This document shows positions 60,602 through 64,000 of a stretch of DNA of 64,000 nt, piece after piece. Source of the stretch: Arthrobacter sp. cf158. Its GTDB lineage: Bacteria > Actinomycetota > Actinomycetes > Actinomycetales > Micrococcaceae. The translations under genes and the position numbers were made by a program. The stretch is from positions 186,001 to 250,000 of the forward strand of contig NZ_FNNR01000002.1 of the NCBI RefSeq assembly GCF_900106835.1. The letters run 5' to 3'. Position 1 is the stretch's first letter; each line of letters starts with the position of its first letter. The notes beneath the pieces were generated by a model. The model searched no databases, was not told the DNA's origin, and saw nothing but the letters and a program-made list of their open reading frames with translations.

Positions 60602-63598
60602 TTGTCCCGTCCCGCCAGCTCCAACCCGCCCGGAAGATCACCGCTGAGACGAGGTGCCCTGACTCCGACGCTCATCGTCGTGGCGGTGGCCGTCGTCGGG
60701 TTTATTTTCTTCGCCAATGTGTGGACTGACGTCCTCTGGTACCAGCAGCTTGGGTTCTTCGAAGTTTATCTTCGGGAGAACCTCGCCAGGATTATTACTT
60801 TCCTGGTTGGTTTCGCAATGATGTTTGCTGCTGTTTTCTTTGCCATCAGAATCGCCTACCGCTCCCGTCCGGTCTATGCACCTGATGCTGAGTCTCGGGA
60901 CAACCTGAACCGCTACCAGGCGCAGCTTGAACCTGTGCGCCGCGTGGTCATGATCGGTCTCCCCATTCTCTTCGGTCTCTTTGCCGGCAGCGCCGCAGCC
61001 AGCCAGTGGCAGAAGGCACTTTTGTTCTTCAACCAGGAACCGTTCGGTCAGACGGACCCCCTGTTTAACCTCGACATCAGCTTCTACCTCATGTCCTTGC
61101 CGTTCCTGGGCTTTGTCACGGGATTCCTGATCAGCATTGCTGTGGTAGCCGGTATCGCCGGCATCCTGACCCACTACCTTTACGGCAGCATCCGCCTCAT
61201 GGAACGCGGTATCTTCACCAGCCGCGCAGCGCAGATCCATATCGCTGTGACCGGCGCCTTGTTCCTGATCCTGCTGGGTATCAACTTCTGGCTGGACCGG
61301 TACACGACCGTCCAGAGCAACTCCGGCCGTTGGGCCGGTGCGCTCTACACAGACGTCAACGCCGTTGTGCCAACCAAAGCCATCCTTGCCGTCGCGGCAG
61401 GTCTGGTGGCAATCCTCTTCATCATTGCTGCGATCATCGGACGCTGGCGCCTGCCTGTGATTGGTACCGCGATGCTCGTCATTACGGCCATCCTGGCCGG
61501 CGGTGTCTACCCATGGGTGATCCAGCAGTTCCAGGTGCGTCCGTCGGAAAACACCTTGGAAAAGGAATTCATAGACCGCAACATCACCATGACGCGGGCT
61601 GCCTATGGCCTGGACAAGATCGATGTGTCCGCTTACAACGCCACAACCACCGCCACGACCGGTGCATTGGCAGCTGACGCTCAGACCACCGCCAACATTC
61701 GCCTTCTGGATCCGAACCTTATTTCTTCGGCATTTGCCCAGCTTGAGCAGTACCGCCCGTATTACCAGTTCCCCCAGACGCTGAACGTTGATCGTTACGT
61801 GGTGGATGGCAAGGTCCAGGACACGGTTATCGCCGTTCGTGAACTCAACCCGGATGGCCTAAGCGCCAACCAGCAGACGTGGGTCAACCGGCACATTGTC
61901 TACACCCACGGCTACGGCGTAGTGGCGGCCAAGGGCAACAAGTTCACCGCCGACGGCAAGCCGGAGTTCCTCCAGTCGGGCATCCCGTCCAATGGAGTCC
62001 TCGGAAACGACACCACCTACGAGCCCCGTATCTACTTCGGCGAGAATTCTCCCGAGTACTCCATTGTGGGTGCACCCGACGGTGCTCCCAACCGTGAGCA
62101 GGACCGACCCGCGGGCCGTGAAGGCGGGGGAGAGACGCAGTACACCTTCAGCGGCAACGGTGGACCCAACGTTGGAAACTGGCTCAACAGGATTCTGTAC
62201 TCCATCAAGTTCCAGTCATCGGATCTGTTGCTGTCCGACGGCGTGAACGCTGAGTCTCAGATCTTGTACGAACGCAATCCCCGCGAACGCGTCGAGAAGC
62301 TGGCACCGTACCTGACGGTTGACGGTAACGCCTACCCGGCAGTTGTTGACGGACGGGTGAAGTGGATCGTCGACGGTTACACCACCAGCCAGTACTTCCC
62401 GTACTCGCAGCCGCAGCAGTTGCAGAACGCGACTGCTGATTCGCAGACCAACGCCGGACGCACCGTTGCCTTGCCGAACAGCTCCGTGAATTACATCCGG
62501 AACTCTGTGAAGGCCACAGTGGATGCCTATGACGGCTCAGTAAACCTTTACGCCTGGGATGACCAGGATCCGATTCTGAAGGCGTGGCAGAAGGTCTTCC
62601 CAACTGCCATCAAGCCCTACTCAGAGATGTCAGGCGATCTCATGAGCCACGTCCGGTACCCGGAGGACCTCTTCAAGGTCCAGCGTGAACTGCTCGGCCG
62701 CTACCACGTAACGGACCCGGACAGCTTCTACCAGAACAATGACGCGTGGAGCGTTCCGAACGATCCCACCGTTTCGGAGGCCGTAAAACAGCCGCCTTTC
62801 TACATGTCGTTGCAGATGCCTGATCAGGAGAAGCCAGCCTTCCAGCTGACGTCGTCCTTTATTCCGCAAACAGTCAACGGCAGTGCCCGTAACATCCTGT
62901 ACGGATTCCTGGCAGCTGACTCCGACGCTGGCAACGTGAAGGGCGTCAAGGGGGAGAGCTACGGAAAGCTGCGGCTGCTGGAACTCCCGACTGACACCCA
63001 GGTGCCTGGACCCGGACAAGCGCAGAACAAGTTCAACTCCGATCCCACCGTGTCCCAGGCGCTGAACCTCCTGCGCCAAGGTGCATCCGATGTGCTGAAC
63101 GGCAACCTGTTGACACTTCCCGTGGGTGGCGGCCTGCTGTACGTGCAGCCCGTTTATTTGAAGTCCACCGGTGAAACGTCCTACCCGACGCTGCAGCGCG
63201 TGCTGGTCGCGTTCGGTGACAAGATCGGATTCGCGCCCACCTTGGACGCAGCACTGGACCAATTGTTCGGCGGCAACTCCGGTGCCACAGCCGGCGACGC
63301 GGACAACAATGGCCAAACACCCACCGCACCACCCGGTACCACCACGCCACCGGCCGGACCTACCGACGCCAAGGCTGACCTGAAGGCAGCCCTGGACGAG
63401 GCCAACAAGGCCATCCAGGACGGTCAGGCAGCGCTGGCCAAGGGCGACTTTGCCGGCTACGGCGCGCAGCAGACCAAGTTGTCTGAAGCGCTGAAGAAGG
63501 CGCTGGACGCTGAAGGCCGTTTGGGTGCGACCTCCACGCCGTCTGCGACGCCGGAGGCTACTCCGAGTGCGACTCCGTCGCCTTCGCCGAGCAGCTGA
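60602..63598 (+). CDS. UPF0182 large membrane protein
   Basis: 998 aa from a TTG at 60602, chosen because GAGGT lies eight bases upstream and the length then matches the family (~990 aa). The N-terminus is basic, followed by about seven membrane helices within the first 320 residues ([20 protein letters not shown] first). A large extracytoplasmic part contains conserved blocks such as [19 protein letters not shown] and [20 protein letters not shown]. The C-terminus ends in a Thr/Pro/Ser-rich repeat tail ([20 protein letters not shown]). Found in actinobacteria and cyanobacteria; function unknown. Confidence 0.92.
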   Translation: MSRPASSNPPGRSPLRRGALTPTLIVVAVAVVGFIFFANVWTDVLWYQQLGFFEVYLRENLARIITFLVGFAMMFAAVFFAIRIAYRSRPVYAPDAESRDNLNRYQAQLEPVRRVVMIGLPILFGLFAGSAAASQWQKALLFFNQEPFGQTDPLFNLDISFYLMSLPFLGFVTGFLISIAVVAGIAGILTHYLYGSIRLMERGIFTSRAAQIHIAVTGALFLILLGINFWLDRYTTVQSNSGRWAGALYTDVNAVVPTKAILAVAAGLVAILFIIAAIIGRWRLPVIGTAMLVITAILAGGVYPWVIQQFQVRPSENTLEKEFIDRNITMTRAAYGLDKIDVSAYNATTTATTGALAADAQTTANIRLLDPNLISSAFAQLEQYRPYYQFPQTLNVDRYVVDGKVQDTVIAVRELNPDGLSANQQTWVNRHIVYTHGYGVVAAKGNKFTADGKPEFLQSGIPSNGVLGNDTTYEPRIYFGENSPEYSIVGAPDGAPNREQDRPAGREGGGETQYTFSGNGGPNVGNWLNRILYSIKFQSSDLLLSDGVNAESQILYERNPRERVEKLAPYLTVDGNAYPAVVDGRVKWIVDGYTTSQYFPYSQPQQLQNATADSQTNAGRTVALPNSSVNYIRNSVKATVDAYDGSVNLYAWDDQDPILKAWQKVFPTAIKPYSEMSGDLMSHVRYPEDLFKVQRELLGRYHVTDPDSFYQNNDAWSVPNDPTVSEAVKQPPFYMSLQMPDQEKPAFQLTSSFIPQTVNGSARNILYGFLAADSDAGNVKGVKGESYGKLRLLELPTDTQVPGPGQAQNKFNSDPTVSQALNLLRQGASDVLNGNLLTLPVGGGLLYVQPVYLKSTGETSYPTLQRVLVAFGDKIGFAPTLDAALDQLFGGNSGATAGDADNNGQTPTAPPGTTTPPAGPTDAKADLKAALDEANKAIQDGQAALAKGDFAGYGAQQTKLSEALKKALDAEGRLGATSTPSATPEATPSATPSPSPSS

Positions 63599-63614
63599 CG
63601 CGACAGCTTGATTG

Positions 63615-63663
63615 AAAAGGCCCGTGTTGACTCCCGCCAAGGGGTAGTCGACACGGGCCTTTT
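63615..63663 (+). terminator. Terminator after the UPF0182 gene
   Basis: AAAAGGCCCGTGT (63615-63627) pairs with ACACGGGCCTTTT (63651-63663), a 13-bp stem with a partly paired 23-base loop (TGACTC/GGGGTAGTCG). The T residues at the end of the right arm complete it. It ends the UPF0182 transcript and separates it from the tRNA gene. Confidence 0.85.
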
Positions 63664-63736
63664 CTGCGGGGGAGACACACATCACGCAGTCAGGATTTGG
63701 TCTGGCATTCACCGGGCGGTAATGTTGTTCTTGCGA

Positions 63737-63810
63737 CGCGGGGTGGAGCAGTTCGGTAGCTCGCTGGGCTCATAACCCAGAGGTCACAGGTTCAAATCCT
63801 GTCCCCGCAA
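63737..63810 (+). tRNA. Initiator tRNA-Met (CAT)
   Basis: 74 bases without encoded CCA. Acceptor arm CGCGGGG (63737-63743) with CCCCGCA (63803-63809) leaves the C1-A72 mismatch that marks the initiator; the anticodon stem has three G-C pairs (GGG CTCATAA CCC), anticodon CAT at 63771-63773. T arm is CAGG TTCAAAT CCTG. Discriminator is A63810. Confidence 0.95.
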
Positions 63811-63815
63811 CTGGA

Positions 63816-63860
63816 AAAAGGTCCGGATCAGTAATTACTGATCCGGACCTTTTGCTTTTC
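63816..63860 (+). terminator. Terminator after the initiator tRNA
   Basis: Palindrome centred at 63834/63835: AAAAGGTCCGGATCAGTAA pairs with its complement through 63853, followed by GCTTTT. Because it begins only six bases after the tRNA, it likely ends the tRNA transcript. Confidence 0.88.
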
Positions 63861-63882
63861 CCGAATGGCACACTTTGAATTA

Positions 63883-64000
63883 CTAGTGATCTGCCATCCG
63901 CAATCTTGAAAGCAGCCAGGACATTCCTGCGAGCCTGAATTCCCATCCCGCCGGTTCTTCTTCAGTAAACGGCGGAAGTGCGTTTAGACGGGTTCTCAGG
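63883..64000 (-). CDS. Possible 3' end of a further gene, cut by window edge
   Basis: On the minus strand a frame is open from the right edge to a TAG at 63883-63885, about 38 codons, ending GWEFRLAGMSWLLSRLRMAD-H. Third-position G/C is only about half, lower than for the other genes in the window. It could be a real C-terminus of low-GC3 type or chance. No family is recognised. Confidence 0.3.
   Translation of the reverse strand, partial: LRTRLNALPPFTEEEPAGWEFRLAGMSWLLSRLRMADH

Overview
The window looks like chromosomal core sequence from a high-GC actinobacterium, most likely a member of the Micrococcaceae close to Arthrobacter/Paenarthrobacter. Evidence from the sequence: strong G/C bias at third codon positions, many GTG and TTG starts, many 1-4 bp ATGA/GTGA/TGATG start-stop overlaps, and actinobacterial gene families (DUF3117, DUF3107, AdnAB, UvrD2 with HRDC and a tetracysteine motif, MoeZ, zincin_2, UPF0182, the coproporphyrin-dependent heme branch). 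I see no transposase, integrase, phage gene, CRISPR array or antibiotic gene cluster. Gene order recalls two Mycobacterium tuberculosis blocks (about Rv1205-Rv1233 and Rv3193-Rv3212). That comparison is from memory, not from a search.

Layout. 1-3236 (minus): a polar amino-acid (glutamate-type) ABC importer, gluABCD, with gluD running off the left edge. 3400-6274 (plus): a LOG-family protein, a membrane-anchored DivIVA-like protein, a PIG-V-like membrane glycosyltransferase and the small DUF3117 protein. 6358-13262: envelope-stress block with an O-methyltransferase, sigE-rseA-tatB, the operon CBS/MgtE_N protein-DUF1003-mrp (minus), and a general-stress membrane protein. 13353-21651: aminopeptidase P, PHP phosphoesterase, MarC, an orphan DNA methyltransferase downstream of a DEAD-box helicase, an RNB ribonuclease and a ferritin-like protein. 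22374-25145: TPP riboswitch-controlled thiOSG plus a pterin dehydratase, with thiE divergent. 25204-28786: small membrane protein, DUF3107, TetR regulator, moeZ, SDR.

28795-40139 holds nearly the whole heme pathway. hemA (minus) diverges from hemE-hemG(cgoX)-hemQ-hemH-hemC-hemD-hemB-LLM oxidoreductase-hemL. The presence of HemQ and an Fe-S-type ferrochelatase indicates the coproporphyrin route. 40239-44072 has a GH3 lipoprotein and a second amino-acid ABC importer. 44397-57638 is a genome-maintenance region: DEDDh exonuclease, alkyltransferase-like protein, adnA, adnB, a phosphotransferase-like protein, nudC, uvrD2 and a YgjP-like metallopeptidase. 57690-63598 has a zincin_2 protein, a PDZ-Lon protease and a UPF0182 membrane protein. 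The right end carries an initiator tRNA-Met and the possible 3' end of one more gene.

No clearly new multi-gene system stands out. The best leads are single departures inside known families: an anti-sigma factor with a large fused outer domain, a phosphotransferase with a lost metal ligand and a long acidic tail, a ferritin-like protein without its ExxH ligands, an AdnA lacking the first iron-sulfur cysteine, an orphan beta-class methyltransferase coupled to a helicase gene, and a flavin oxidoreductase inside the heme operon.
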